From: Halorussus amylolyticus
GTDB lineage: Archaea; Halobacteriota; Halobacteria; Halobacteriales; Haladaptataceae
Assembly: GCF_004143485.2 (NCBI RefSeq)
Contig: NZ_ML974131.1
Location: 53,857 to 117,856, forward strand
Length of the DNA stretch: 64,000 nt
Direction: 5' to 3'
Below, piece after piece: positions 23,560-32,568 of this stretch (position 1 is the first letter of the stretch; the number at the start of each line of letters is the position of its first letter). Under the pieces are notes generated by a model. That model ran no database searches. It had not been told where the DNA came from and saw nothing but the letters and a program-made list of their open reading frames with translations. A program made the translations under genes and the position numbers.

Positions 23560-23742
23560 TCACCCGTCTCCGAGTGCCGGGAGATTCACCACCAACAGCG
23601 CCAGCACCGACAGTCCCGCGAAGCCCACGCCGACCGCCACCAGTCCGGTGTCGAACGCGAGCGCCAAAACCGCGTGGAACACTCCGACGAACGCGAGACC
23701 GACGAGAAGCAGACTCACGCCGAGCCGTCGTTTCGAAACCAT
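23560..23742 (-). CDS. Small membrane protein with two helices
   Basis: 60 residues: basic start MVSKRRLG, then two hydrophobic helices (about 9-29 and 34-54). Convergent to the DUF424 gene with a 12 bp gap. No family recognised. Confidence 0.6.
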   Translation of the reverse strand: MVSKRRLGVSLLLVGLAFVGVFHAVLALAFDTGLVAVGVGFAGLSVLALLVVNLPALGDG

Positions 23743-23818
23743 ACCTCGTGGTCGGGAGGGAAGGGCCTTAACGCCGTCCCTCGCTTGGCCGTCCGGAAAT
23801 CACGTCGGACGATTCGCA

Positions 23819-23866
23819 GGGCGTTACTGGCGGATGGTTCGCGGGGGCGTTACTGGCGGATGGTTC
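23819..23866. repeat. Two 22 bp direct repeats, 26 bp period
   Basis: GGGCGTTACTGGCGGATGGT (plus TC) occurs at 23819-23840 and 23845-23866, just after the stop of the arylsulfotransferase-like gene. Reverse-complemented it contains GTGAACCATCCGCC, close to GTGAACCGTCCGCC in the 26 bp-period array at 52625-52711. Confidence 0.85.
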
Positions 23867-25085
23867 ACCGGCCGATTCGCGGCGGCCGCGTCGCCTCCGG
23901 ACTCTCGATTGCGCTCGTCCCCATCGCTCCCGAGTTTGACTCTACTGCGCTCCCGTTCGCGCTCTCGTCGCCCGTGCCGAGACGTTCGGAATCGTAGCCG
24001 CCTTCGACCTCGACGCTCCAGACCACGCTCCCGTTGGGTGCGACTTCGAGGACGCGGCCGCCGTCGGTGTCGGTCACGAGCGTGTTACCGTTCGGGAGTC
24101 GGTCGGCGTCCCGCGGCCAGTCGAGGGCGTCGTCGCTCCACGTCCACGCCCGATTCCACTCGGCATCTTCACCGGTCTCGCCCGCGCTTCCCTCGCGGTG
24201 GAACTCCACCACGCGGTCGTTCTCGCTGTCGGCGAGAACGACCGCGGGACCGCCGCGTTCTTCGGGAATGTAATCGGGGTTGTGCTGTTCGTAGAGGGTG
24301 TCGTGGTCGCCGTCGCTCCCGAGAGTCCACTCCTCGTCGAGACCTCTCTCGGGGTCGATGAACACGACTTGGTCCTGATTCCGCAGACTCGCCATCACCC
24401 GGCCGTCGTCGAGCATCTCCACGTCGTTGAGGTGGGTCCAGTCGCGGGGGAACGGTCCGCCGGAGTCGAACTCGAAGTCGGTCTGCGCCTGCCACTCCCA
24501 CGTCACGAGGCCGGTCGTTGTGTTCACCGCGAACACTCGGTCGCGGGCGATGTCGCCGACGAGCAGGCGGTCGGGACCGATTCGGTCCATGTCGTGCAAC
24601 TGCCCGCGGTCGGTCGAGGTGAGATACGTGTAGATTCGCGTGACCTCGCCCGTACTCATGTTCACGCGCTCGAACATGTTCTTCCAGCACGCGGTTTCGG
24701 CGTTGCACTCCTCGGGACCCAGACGCTCGGCCGCGACGTACTCGACGGTCGCGCGCTCGCCGGGCACGGGGTCCACGTCGTTGTACACGAGGTGCGAGTC
24801 GTTGCGGTACAGTTCCGACCCGTTCTCGGCGTACGCGGCCACGAAGTTCGCGCGGTCGCCGCCCGCGGTGCGCTCGCTCGTCGCGACTACCGTGGCGTTC
24901 TCGTACGCTTCCACCGTGGCCGCCTCACTGCTCCCTGCCGAGTCGTTCGCTTGCGCGTCCGGCCGGTCCTGCGTTCCGCTGTCGACCGCGACGACTCCCG
25001 CCCCGACGAGAACTGCCACGAGAACGACGACGACCGCGACCCCTCCCGCCACCGCGTGCTTCGCTCGAAACGGCGTCTGTTCCAT
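23865..25085 (-). CDS. Arylsulfotransferase-family beta-propeller protein
   Basis: 406 residues. One N-terminal membrane segment (about 12-34, GGVAVVVVLVAVLVGAGVV) anchors an extracellular domain. The body has propeller-like repeats with W/D/G patterns: LHDMDRIGPDRLLVGDIARD, GLVTWEWQAQTDF, WTHLNDVEMLDDGRVMASLR, and DADRLPNGNTLVTDTDGGRV followed by EVAPNGSVVWS, characteristic of the ASST/PQQ-like family. Two Cys (ECNAETAC) could form a disulfide. Substrate is unknown; sulfate transfer is only a family label. Confidence 0.8.
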   Translation of the reverse strand: MEQTPFRAKHAVAGGVAVVVVLVAVLVGAGVVAVDSGTQDRPDAQANDSAGSSEAATVEAYENATVVATSERTAGGDRANFVAAYAENGSELYRNDSHLVYNDVDPVPGERATVEYVAAERLGPEECNAETACWKNMFERVNMSTGEVTRIYTYLTSTDRGQLHDMDRIGPDRLLVGDIARDRVFAVNTTTGLVTWEWQAQTDFEFDSGGPFPRDWTHLNDVEMLDDGRVMASLRNQDQVVFIDPERGLDEEWTLGSDGDHDTLYEQHNPDYIPEERGGPAVVLADSENDRVVEFHREGSAGETGEDAEWNRAWTWSDDALDWPRDADRLPNGNTLVTDTDGGRVLEVAPNGSVVWSVEVEGGYDSERLGTGDESANGSAVESNSGAMGTSAIESPEATRPPRIGR

Positions 25086-25304
25086 CGCCCGAAAATCGGC
25101 GGAGTCGCGAGTAAATCGGCGCTATCGTTCACCGCGATTCAGTCGGGGATGGGTCGATTGAATCCGGGCGCGTCGGATTAAGCCGAGCGTTACTCGCCTG
25201 CTGTCGGGCAAAATTCCTCACCCTCGACACGTCGAAATTCGGAGACGGAATCGGGTCGGCAGTAACCGCTTTCCCGTTAGGCGTCGAACTTCCGACCGAG
25301 AAGC

Positions 25305-25451
25305 ATGAAGTTGGTCGCCAAACTTCGGGAGAGGATTCGCGGTGAGACGAGCGGCGCGTACGTCTGTACGATATGCGGACTGACGTTCGAAAATCGCGGA
25401 CCGGTGCTCTGTCCGGAGTGTCGCGGTCTCGTGGTCGCGCGCGACAAATAA
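25305..25451 (+). CDS. Small zinc-ribbon protein
   Basis: 48 residues: MKLVAKLRERIRGETSGAYV, then CTICGLTFENRG and LCPECRGLVVA. Two CxxC knuckles define a zinc ribbon, common among short haloarchaeal zinc-finger proteins. Likely nucleic-acid or protein binding. The SDR gene starts 42 bp downstream on the same strand. Confidence 0.75.
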   Translation: MKLVAKLRERIRGETSGAYVCTICGLTFENRGPVLCPECRGLVVARDK

Positions 25452-25493
25452 GTTGCCGGTACGTTTCTGTATCTCGAACTACTACTCGGAGAC

Positions 25494-26453
25494 ATGACCA
25501 ACGGATGGACGACCGAGCGGATGCCAGCACTCGACGGCCGGACCGTCGTCGTCACGGGCGCGAACAGCGGCGTGGGATTCGAAGCCAGTCGCGCCCTCGC
25601 GAGCGAGGGCGCGCACGTCGTGATGGCGTGTCGGAGCGTCGAGCGCGGCGACGACGCCGCCGCTCGGATTCGAGACGACGACCCGAGAGGGTCGGTCGAG
25701 GTGTCCGAACTCGACCTCGCGGACCTCTCCTCGGTCGAATCGTTCGCCGAGGGATTCGAAGCCGACCACGACGAACTCCACGTCCTCTGTAACAACGCCG
25801 GGGTGATGGCGATTCCGCGCAGCGAGACCGAAGACGGCTTCGAGACCCAGTTCGGCGTGAATCACCTCGGTCACTTCGCGCTAACCGGCCATCTGCTCGA
25901 TTCGCTCCGGGAGACGCCCGGAGAGGCGAGAGTCGTCACCCAGAGCAGCGGCGTCCACGAGCGCGGCGACATCAACTTCGACGACCTCCACGGCGAGCAC
26001 TCCTACGACGAGTGGGGCGCGTACGCCCAGAGCAAACTCGCGAACGTGCTGTTCGCCTACGAACTCCAGCGCCGACTCGACGCCTCCGACTGGGACGTGG
26101 CGAGCCTCGCCTGCCATCCGGGCTACGCCGACACCAACCTCCAGCGCCGAGGTCCCGAACTCGCGGATTCGACGGTTCGGCTCTGGGGCGCGAAAGCCGC
26201 GAACGCCCTGCTCGCTCAGAGCGCCGAAAAAGGTGCGCTCCCGATGCTGTACGCCGCCACCGTCCCGAACGTGGACGGCGGCGAGTACGTCGGTCCCGGC
26301 GGCCTGCTGAACATGCGCGGACCGCCCGAAGTCCAGCGCTCAAGCGACCGGTCCTACGACCGCGACCTCGCAGAGCGCCTCTGGTCGGTCTCCGAGGACC
26401 TGACCGGCGTGCGCTACGACCTCGAAGCCGCGATTCCGGCAGAATCGGGGTAG
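25494..26453 (+). CDS. Short-chain dehydrogenase/reductase
   Basis: 319 residues. Rossmann motif VVVTGANSGVGFEASRAL at the N-terminus, NNAGVMAIP, catalytic Ser in VVTQSSGVH, and the YxxxK pair in WGAYAQSKLANVLFAYEL. It matches the retinol-dehydrogenase/WW-oxidoreductase-like group that includes many haloarchaeal oxidoreductases. NADP preference is suggested by ACRS after beta-2. Substrate unknown. Confidence 0.92.
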   Translation: MTNGWTTERMPALDGRTVVVTGANSGVGFEASRALASEGAHVVMACRSVERGDDAAARIRDDDPRGSVEVSELDLADLSSVESFAEGFEADHDELHVLCNNAGVMAIPRSETEDGFETQFGVNHLGHFALTGHLLDSLRETPGEARVVTQSSGVHERGDINFDDLHGEHSYDEWGAYAQSKLANVLFAYELQRRLDASDWDVASLACHPGYADTNLQRRGPELADSTVRLWGAKAANALLAQSAEKGALPMLYAATVPNVDGGEYVGPGGLLNMRGPPEVQRSSDRSYDRDLAERLWSVSEDLTGVRYDLEAAIPAESG

Positions 26454-26499
26454 CCACCGACCGACAGCGCTCGGCCACACAACCGAACAGGCGGGACTT

Positions 26500-26543
26500 C
26501 CGAAAGACACGTCTTTCGGCTTCCCGTTCGTCCCTCACGGGAA
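26500..26543 (+). other. Two small hairpins before the structured RNA element
   Basis: CCGAAAGAC/GTCTTTCGG (26500-26508 and 26511-26519) and TTCCCGT/ACGGGAA (26521-26527 and 26537-26543) stand back to back between the SDR gene and the ncRNA candidate. The first may terminate the SDR transcript. Confidence 0.5.
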
Positions 26544-26544
26544 T

Positions 26545-26669
26545 GAAAGGGGCCGCCCGGTCGCGGCCGAAGGCCGTGGTCGTCTCATCGACCCCTATTC
26601 GCGCCGAGCGGTGCGTTGCGGGGAGGCGCGAATATGTCGGTGAGCGACCGCGACCGGGCGGGGGCTTTC
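26545..26669 (+). ncRNA. Rod-like structured RNA candidate, copy 1
   Basis: 125 nt. Outer stem GAAAG/CTTTC, a G-rich internal loop (GGGCC against GGGGG), then GCCCGGTCGCG/CGCGACCGGGC. A small GGCC-GAA-GGCC hairpin follows in this copy only. An inner stem CATCGAC/GTCGGTG (with a U-G pair), an asymmetric loop CCC/U, and a 10 bp stem TATTCGCGCC/GGCGCGAATA close the rod. Copy 2 at 52731-52845 has the same plan with different bases in the inner stems. The U-G pairs form only if the plus strand is the RNA. Downstream the copies also share TTCCCCG and TGATT. The shared reading frame MSVSDRDRAGAF diverges right after the 3' stem, so conservation is of RNA. No Rfam family comes to mind. Confidence 0.7.
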
Positions 26670-26836
26670 GAAGCATTCCCCGTGATTGATTCTGCAGTTC
26701 ATAGCGACACGGGGGCTTTCGAGGAAGCCATCGTCGTACCGTGTCCGTCTGAAATGGGAGTTCTACACTATCTTCGTCTCTCGCCGATTCGTAGCCGACG
26801 AAAGCTTTTGTACCGTGACGCACCCATCTCCCGGTA

Positions 26837-27601
26837 ATGACGAACGTGACCGACTACGACCCGGTGGAGTGTCCGGTCGCCGACTGCGAGTACCGCGACC
26901 GGATTCGCTCGGTCGCGGGCCACGTCAGCGGTTCGGACGACGACGGCCACTCGTGGTCCCGACTCGGCTACGACGGCGCGCGCGACTTCGTGATGACCGA
27001 AAAGCGCAGACAGCGCGAAGACGGCGACGGAAGCGCAGTGAGCCAGCCGACTGCCGATTCCACGGAAACGCCCGGCGAAGCCTTCGAGGCGGCCACCGAC
27101 CCCGACCCGTTCGAACTCGGTATCGAGCGCGAGGCGCTCCTCCTGCTTGACCTCGCTCGGGAGTACGACTTCGAGACGCTCGACGACCTCGACAGAAATC
27201 AGCTCACGGACATCTACACCCTGCTCTCGGACCTCAAGAGTTCGGCCGACGACGCCCGAAAGGAGGTCCGGGACGCGCTCATCGAGACGACTCGGGACGA
27301 CGGCGAGATTACCGCCGACCTCGGTTCGGTGAGTCGCTACACCTACGAGCGCCGGAGCCTCAAGGACGACGCCGCGGTTCGCTCGGCGGTTCGAGACGCT
27401 GGCGTGGACCCCGTCTCGGTCCGAAGCTTCGACTCGAAAAAGCTCAGAGAAGTCGCCGAAGACGGCGCTCTCGACGAGCGCGCCGTCTTCGACTTCGAGG
27501 AGCGAACCCAGATTCGCAAGGGGAAGGCAAACGAGAACGGTCGGTGGGAGCGATTCCAGCGCCTCCCAGACGAACTCCGGGCGTTCGCGGAGGACGACTA
27601 A
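26837..27601 (+). CDS. Hypothetical protein with N-terminal C2H2-like finger
   Basis: 254 residues. The first 40 residues contain CPVADCEYRDRIRSVAGH followed by H in DGHSW, a plausible Zn site. A linker (about 55-85) is disordered. The rest is helical with ARKEVRDALIETTRDDGEIT, SVSRYTYERRSLKDDAAVRS and DSKKLREVAEDGALDERAVF, recalling phage-type DNA-associated proteins (substrate-binding helices around a YxYxRR strand). No family named. It stands alone on the plus strand. Confidence 0.75.
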   Translation: MTNVTDYDPVECPVADCEYRDRIRSVAGHVSGSDDDGHSWSRLGYDGARDFVMTEKRRQREDGDGSAVSQPTADSTETPGEAFEAATDPDPFELGIEREALLLLDLAREYDFETLDDLDRNQLTDIYTLLSDLKSSADDARKEVRDALIETTRDDGEITADLGSVSRYTYERRSLKDDAAVRSAVRDAGVDPVSVRSFDSKKLREVAEDGALDERAVFDFEERTQIRKGKANENGRWERFQRLPDELRAFAEDD

Positions 27602-27746
27602 AAGGCGACCGTCGGCGTCACCGTTCGGCCGCTATCGGCCGCCTGTCGGTGTAACGCCCGCCTCGTCCGCGCCGTCGGCGGCCAACTGAGTCGCCACGCC
27701 GTCGGAACCGCGAATGGAGGCCTGACGTGTTTTGAGACCGTGTGCG

Positions 27747-28442
27747 CTACTCGGATTCGCGCTCGTCCGCTGTAGAACGGTCCCCGTAGAGGGCGACCAA
27801 TCCGGCCTCCGCTTTTCGGAGGTGGTTTGCGACCGTACTCTTCGCGCAGTCCAGTTCGTCCGCAATCTCTCGAACGCTCGTCCGTCGAGGGAGTTCGTAA
27901 TACCCGCGTTTCCGGGCGACTTCGAGCACCTCCGCTTGTCTGTCAGTCAGCGCCGCTACTTGCGACTCCCTGTACGCATCGTACTCTCCGAGTCGATTGA
28001 CCGAGACCGAGAGATGGTCGGGGACGCCAGCGACTACCGTCTGCAGTTCCTCCGATTCGCCAGCAATCTCGAACACCATCTCCCCATCGCCTCCGTACTC
28101 GATTGGTGGAACGACGAGCAAATCCGTATCGACCAGGAGTTCACGAAACCGTCGCGCGTGTTCGTTAGCGGTCTCTCGAACGTAGACGTAAAAACTCCGG
28201 TCGTCAATCGGCGTCGTCTCGTACTCCTGGATTGTGCTCACGGACGAAAGTGCCGAGAGGTAATCGTCGCGTCCTTCCTCGACGTCACCTACGATGTGAA
28301 ATAGGGACGTGACGTACTCCGGATTCGAGAAATTCCAGTGGCGGAGGGACGCCCGCCGAATCGACTCCTGTTCGACGAGGAACTGATGCATCGGGTGTCG
28401 CGCTCCCTCTGGATACCAAATCTCCAACTGGAGATATCGCAT
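27747..28442 (-). CDS. Bat-type helix-turn-helix regulator
   Basis: 231 residues from ATG 28442 (MRYLQLEIWYPEGARHPMHQ). The N-terminal 150 residues form a bacterio-opsin-activator-like sensor domain; the C-terminus is an HTH_10 domain: LTDRQAEVLEVARKRGYYEL, then SVREIADELDCAKSTVANHL. It is divergent from a cytochrome P450 gene with an 85 bp shared gap, making it the probable regulator of that gene. A longer upstream frame starting at 28535 would overlap the P450 start and is rejected. Confidence 0.88.
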   Translation of the reverse strand: MRYLQLEIWYPEGARHPMHQFLVEQESIRRASLRHWNFSNPEYVTSLFHIVGDVEEGRDDYLSALSSVSTIQEYETTPIDDRSFYVYVRETANEHARRFRELLVDTDLLVVPPIEYGGDGEMVFEIAGESEELQTVVAGVPDHLSVSVNRLGEYDAYRESQVAALTDRQAEVLEVARKRGYYELPRRTSVREIADELDCAKSTVANHLRKAEAGLVALYGDRSTADERESE

Positions 28443-28527
28443 TAGCCGACAGTATCTCGTCGAACTACTAAAAGAGGTGGACGTGTCCGACAGAACACCG
28501 TAGTTAGAATAGTTCAAACAAACGGAC

Positions 28528-29880
28528 ATGAGCACCGGACTGAGCTACCCGCCCGGACCGAACGGACTGCCGGTCGTGGGTAACACGCTCGATTTGAGCC
28601 GCGACGTCTTCGAGTTCTACGAGCAGTTACGCGACGAGTACGGTCGGATAGCGAGCTATCGAGTGTTCGGAACCGACGCCTGCATGGTCGCCCATCCGGA
28701 CGCAATCCAGAAAATCCTCCTCGACGACCACGATGCTTTCGAGAAAGGTGAGGTTATCACTCGGAACCTCGACGACGCTATGGGGGAGGGTCTCTTCCTG
28801 ACCGAGGGCGACCAGTGGAAAAGTCAACGCACGCACGTCCAACCCGCGTTCTACCGCCAACGGCTGAACACGTACGTCCCCGAGATGCGCGCCACGGCGA
28901 CTGAAATGGTCGAACAGTGGCGCGATGGGACAGTCCTCGAAGTGAACGACGCGATGACCGAGACGACGATGGACGTTCTCGGGCGGACGCTGTTCGGGGT
29001 GGACGTCACGGACGAACCCGTCGTGGCCGAGGCGTCGGACGCGATTCTCGCGCGGTTCGACACGAACCGATTCTGGTCGTTCCTGCCCGAGACTATCCCC
29101 ACGCCGACGAATCGGCGGTACAAGCGAGAACTCGAACGGCTTCGAACCTTCGTCGATACTCTCACGGCAGAGCGCCGGGACCAGCCGCCGGAGAACCGCG
29201 GCGACGACCTGCTGTCGATACTCGTCGAATTTCTCGAAGCGAGCGACCTGACGCGGGAGGAACTCCGAGACAACATGGTCACGTTCCTCTTCGCCGGTCA
29301 CGAGACGACGTCGCTCGGCCTCACGTACGCGCTGCTCTGTCTCGCCCAGCACCCGGAGGAACAGGAGCGACTTTGCACGGAAATCGACGCCGTCTGTGAC
29401 GGACGCGTGACCGCTGACGACCTCGCGGAACTCGAACACACCGAACGCGTCATCGACGAGGCGCTGCGTCTCTACCCGCCGGTGTACATGTTCTTCCGAG
29501 AAGCGACCGAGGACGTGGAACTGGCCGGGTACGACATCCCCGAAGGAACGACGTTAGTGTTGCCCCAGTGGGTCGTCCACCGCGACAGCGCGTGGTGGGA
29601 CGACCCGAAGGCGTTTCGTCCGGACCGGTTCGCAGCGGATTCGGGTCGCCCCGAGTACGCATATTTCCCGTTCGGCGGCGGCCCTCGCCACTGCATCGGG
29701 ATGCGATTTGCGCGCATGGAGATGAAGACGGTGCTCGCCACAATCCTCAGCGACTACACGTTCGAACTCGTTTCCGACCCGAACCCGGACCTGATTGCCA
29801 GCTCGAACCTCAAGCCCGGGGACCCAATCGAGATTCGACTCCGCGAACGCGAATCGTCCGGTGCGGTGAATCACGATTGA
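28528..29880 (+). CDS. Cytochrome P450 (CYP174-like)
   Basis: 450 residues. I-helix LFAGHETTSLGLTYA (near 250), ExxR in DEALRLYPP (near 310), PERF-type region FRPDRF, and the heme loop FGGGPRHCIGMRFA with Cys ligand near 391. The N-terminal YPPGPNGLPVVGNTLDLSRD lacks a membrane anchor, so the enzyme is soluble. It is the haloarchaeal P450 type I know as CYP174. Substrate unknown; a ferredoxin partner is not adjacent. Probable control by the divergent Bat-type regulator. Confidence 0.95.
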   Translation: MSTGLSYPPGPNGLPVVGNTLDLSRDVFEFYEQLRDEYGRIASYRVFGTDACMVAHPDAIQKILLDDHDAFEKGEVITRNLDDAMGEGLFLTEGDQWKSQRTHVQPAFYRQRLNTYVPEMRATATEMVEQWRDGTVLEVNDAMTETTMDVLGRTLFGVDVTDEPVVAEASDAILARFDTNRFWSFLPETIPTPTNRRYKRELERLRTFVDTLTAERRDQPPENRGDDLLSILVEFLEASDLTREELRDNMVTFLFAGHETTSLGLTYALLCLAQHPEEQERLCTEIDAVCDGRVTADDLAELEHTERVIDEALRLYPPVYMFFREATEDVELAGYDIPEGTTLVLPQWVVHRDSAWWDDPKAFRPDRFAADSGRPEYAYFPFGGGPRHCIGMRFARMEMKTVLATILSDYTFELVSDPNPDLIASSNLKPGDPIEIRLRERESSGAVNHD

Positions 29881-29941
29881 GAACGAATCTGCTCGAACTG
29901 ACGCGCGATAGCCGTTCACGTCTCGTTGCACGGGCCGGTAC

Positions 29942-31231
29942 TCACGGACTGCCTTCTGGCTCTGCGGTCTCTCCTGAGAACGCCTCCGGTTCGGCAGTCG
30001 AGACTGCGATTCGCTCTCCGAGTTCCGGCGCGCTCGCGTCGAACCCCTCTTCTCGCAGTTCGTCGGCGAACTCCGCACACCGGTCGCCGTGATTCACCAG
30101 AATCTCCGAATCGCGATACGAGTCGAGAAATCCGAGGAGACCGTCGCGGTCGGCATGCGCCGAGAAATCGTACGACTCTACTTGCGCGCTCACGGGCATC
30201 ACCCGCCCGTCGATTTCGGCCCGTCCGGAGTCGAGAAGTTCCCTGCCGGGCGTTCCTTCGACCTGATAGCCCGTCATCGCAATCTTGTTCGTCGGATTCG
30301 CTCGAATCTCGGGGATGTACGAGACGACTGGCCCACCGCTCAGCATTCCGGCCGTCGTCACAATCGCGGTGTTCTGCTCCGCGATGCGCTTTCGCTGGCC
30401 GTCCCGGCCCGTGACGAACCGGGCGTGTGATTTTGCTCGCTGAAGCGCCTCGGAGTCCCGGACGAACTCGGGATACCGACGCGCGATTCGGGTCACGCGC
30501 TGGCCCATCCCGTCCACGTAACAGTCGATGTCGTTGGCCGCACACACCATCAGCATCTCCTGCGTACGCCCGATTGCGAACGCGGGAACGACCACGGTGC
30601 CACCTTCCCAAATCGTCATCTTCACGCTCTCGGCGAATCGCTCCTCCACGTCGCTCCGCGAACCGCGAGTCACGTCCGAGTACGTCGATTCACAGAGCAC
30701 CACGTCGGCGTCGGGCCGTGCGGTCGTGCCCGAGAGCAGTTGGGTGTCCTCGGTGTGGAAGTCGCCGGTGTAGAGTAAGCGCGTCTCGCCATCGTCCACG
30801 AGGGCGTGCGCGCTTCCGGGGATGTGTCCCGCGTCGAAGAAGGTGACCTCGTGGCCCGCCGCCTCGAACGTCTCGCGGTAGCCGTGGGTCTCGGAGACCT
30901 GCGACATGCGCCTGATTTCGACCTCGGTGAACGGACAGTCGTAGCTCCCGCCGTGGAGTTTCAGGGTGTCCTCGGCCAGCACGCGGGTCAGGTCGCGCGT
31001 CGGCGGCGTCCAGTGGATGGGCGGCCGGGCGTCACCCGATAACAGGGAGGGAATCGACCCGACGTGGTCGAGGTGGCCGTGGCTGACCACCACCGCGTCG
31101 GGGTCGGGATTTTCGAGCGGAAACGACGGCGGATTCCCGGTCGCCGTCCCGTAGTCGAGCAGGAGAGAATCGTTGACGAGGATGGCGCTCCGGCCGACTT
31201 CGCGCGCCCCGCCGAGAAATTCGAGATTCAT
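29942..31231 (-). CDS. Beta-CASP metallo-beta-lactamase nuclease
   Basis: 429 residues. Metal site VVSHGHLDHVGSIPSLL (near 48), then AGHIPGSAHALVDDGETRLL and YTGDF, followed by a beta-CASP domain with VVVPAFAIGRTQEML, VTTAGMLSGGPV and, at the end, SAHADRDGLLGFL and NHGDRC. The protein lacks the N-terminal KH domains of aCPSF1, so it belongs to the shorter archaeal aCPSF2/RNase J-like group. Likely RNA processing or decay. Confidence 0.9.
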   Translation of the reverse strand: MNLEFLGGAREVGRSAILVNDSLLLDYGTATGNPPSFPLENPDPDAVVVSHGHLDHVGSIPSLLSGDARPPIHWTPPTRDLTRVLAEDTLKLHGGSYDCPFTEVEIRRMSQVSETHGYRETFEAAGHEVTFFDAGHIPGSAHALVDDGETRLLYTGDFHTEDTQLLSGTTARPDADVVLCESTYSDVTRGSRSDVEERFAESVKMTIWEGGTVVVPAFAIGRTQEMLMVCAANDIDCYVDGMGQRVTRIARRYPEFVRDSEALQRAKSHARFVTGRDGQRKRIAEQNTAIVTTAGMLSGGPVVSYIPEIRANPTNKIAMTGYQVEGTPGRELLDSGRAEIDGRVMPVSAQVESYDFSAHADRDGLLGFLDSYRDSEILVNHGDRCAEFADELREEGFDASAPELGERIAVSTAEPEAFSGETAEPEGSP

Positions 31232-31284
31232 TACCGACTGTTACCGGGCGAACCCTTTTTCGTTCGTCGGTTCCCCCGCCGTCC

Positions 31285-32502
31285 TCAGAACTCCCCGTTC
31301 ACGATGTCGGCGACTCGCTGGCGGTCGAACAGTTCCTCGTCGCCGAACTCGTCGGGGTAGAGACCCTGTGCGGCCCCTTCGAGTTGGAACAGGTGGATAA
31401 TCGGCCCCTGGTAGGTCAGGCCGCCGTAGATGACGCGGTCGTTCTCGACCGCCCGGAGTTGGCTCGCGACCTCGTGGTCCCGGAGGTGCGAGACGATTTC
31501 GTCCTCGAAGTACTCTCGGGTGATTTCGCCCTGAAGCCGAATTGCGAGTGCGTCCGGGTCGATTTCGAGCAGGGACTCGAAGTCGATTTCGCCGCCGCCC
31601 GCTTGAGCGTCTCGAACGTCGTTCTGAGCCAGCGCGTCACCGACGTTCAGGTCGTTCCACTGCTTGGACTGGGTGCCCTCGCCGACGAGGTACGGGTAGA
31701 ACGATTCGGGTGGCACCTCGGCGGGGTACAGCACCGCGATGTCGGGCGTCTCCTCGGGAAGTCGCACCTGCACGTCGTCGAGAATTTCGTCGTGGTACGC
31801 CGCGAACGCCTCGTATCGCTCTCGCTCTCGGAACACCGCCGCGAGTTTCTCGAACGCCTCGTACAGCGAGTAGTCGGCGTAGTCGTGCCAGTCGTACACT
31901 CGCGAGAAAATCGTGTTCCCGAAGAAGGGACCGACGTTGTCTCCGATTTCGTCCACGTCGTCCTGACTCCACTGAAGTCGGTTCACCATGAAGTTGGGGT
32001 CGATGACGTGGAGGTCGGCGTCGAGTTCGTAGAAGATTTCCTTGTCGGTGCCGTCCTGCCAGAGTTCCGCGAGGTCCGCTTTGTCCACCGAAACGCCGGG
32101 GAGTTCGTCGTAGAAGTGCGACCCGAATCGGGCGCGGACCCCGATGGCCGAGAGGCCGTCGGCCTGCCCGAGCGCGACGCCCATGTCGGCGTAGTCGCCC
32201 GTGTACGGGAACCACGTCTCAGGCACCGCGTCGAACTCGACGGTTCCCATCGGGTCCATCTCGACCGAGTAGGAGTCGGTCGCTTCGGTGGTGGTCTCGG
32301 TTTCCTCCTCGGTCGCCGACTCGGCTTCGGTCGGTTCGGGGGTCGTCGCCTCCGCGGTGGTCGTCTCGGCGCTCGTCTCGGTTGGCGTCGATTCCGAGTC
32401 GGTCTCGCCGGTACATCCCGCAACCAATCCGGCGATACCGACGCCCGCACCGGTCTTCAGAAATCGACGCCGCGTGGGTCGCTCCCCAAAATCTCGTGCC
32501 AT
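31285..32502 (-). CDS. ABC substrate-binding lipoprotein, iron/siderophore type
   Basis: 405 residues. Twin-arginine signal with lipobox: RPTRRRFLKTGAGVGIAGLV then AGC. A Thr/Glu-rich linker (about 35-75) leads to the periplasmic-binding (Fe3+-siderophore/cobalamin) fold: GVALGQADGLSAIGVRARFG, VIDPNFMVNRLQW, SLLEIDPDALAIRLQGEI. It captures ferric chelates outside the cell for an ABC importer; permease and ATPase genes are not adjacent. Two DtxR-like inverted repeats directly before the ATG imply iron repression. Confidence 0.9.
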   Translation of the reverse strand: MARDFGERPTRRRFLKTGAGVGIAGLVAGCTGETDSESTPTETSAETTTAEATTPEPTEAESATEEETETTTEATDSYSVEMDPMGTVEFDAVPETWFPYTGDYADMGVALGQADGLSAIGVRARFGSHFYDELPGVSVDKADLAELWQDGTDKEIFYELDADLHVIDPNFMVNRLQWSQDDVDEIGDNVGPFFGNTIFSRVYDWHDYADYSLYEAFEKLAAVFRERERYEAFAAYHDEILDDVQVRLPEETPDIAVLYPAEVPPESFYPYLVGEGTQSKQWNDLNVGDALAQNDVRDAQAGGGEIDFESLLEIDPDALAIRLQGEITREYFEDEIVSHLRDHEVASQLRAVENDRVIYGGLTYQGPIIHLFQLEGAAQGLYPDEFGDEELFDRQRVADIVNGEF

Positions 32503-32505
32503 GGA

Positions 32506-32557
32506 TTTAGGCGGGCCTAAAACGTAAAAGCGTTTTCGATTTTTCGGCTGGCCTAAA
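32506..32557 (-). promoter_or_regulatory. Two DtxR-like operator sites before the substrate-binding gene
   Basis: TTTAGGC-GG-GCCTAAA (32506-32521) is a perfect inverted repeat 4 bp upstream of the start codon. TTTCGGC-TG-GCCTAAA (32542-32557) is a related site with a degenerate left half, 36 bp further on. They flank the likely TATA (around 32524-32530). The TTAGGC..GCCTAA form matches the iron-dependent repressor (Idr/SirR) sites known in halophilic archaea. Confidence 0.75.
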
Positions 32558-32568
32558 AATTGGCAGAT

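Noticed and set aside
26634..26837. Short ORF starting MSVSDRDRAGAF within the RNA element (also in copy 2)
   Set aside because: The frame is shared only over the conserved RNA stem and diverges completely after it, so conservation is structural.
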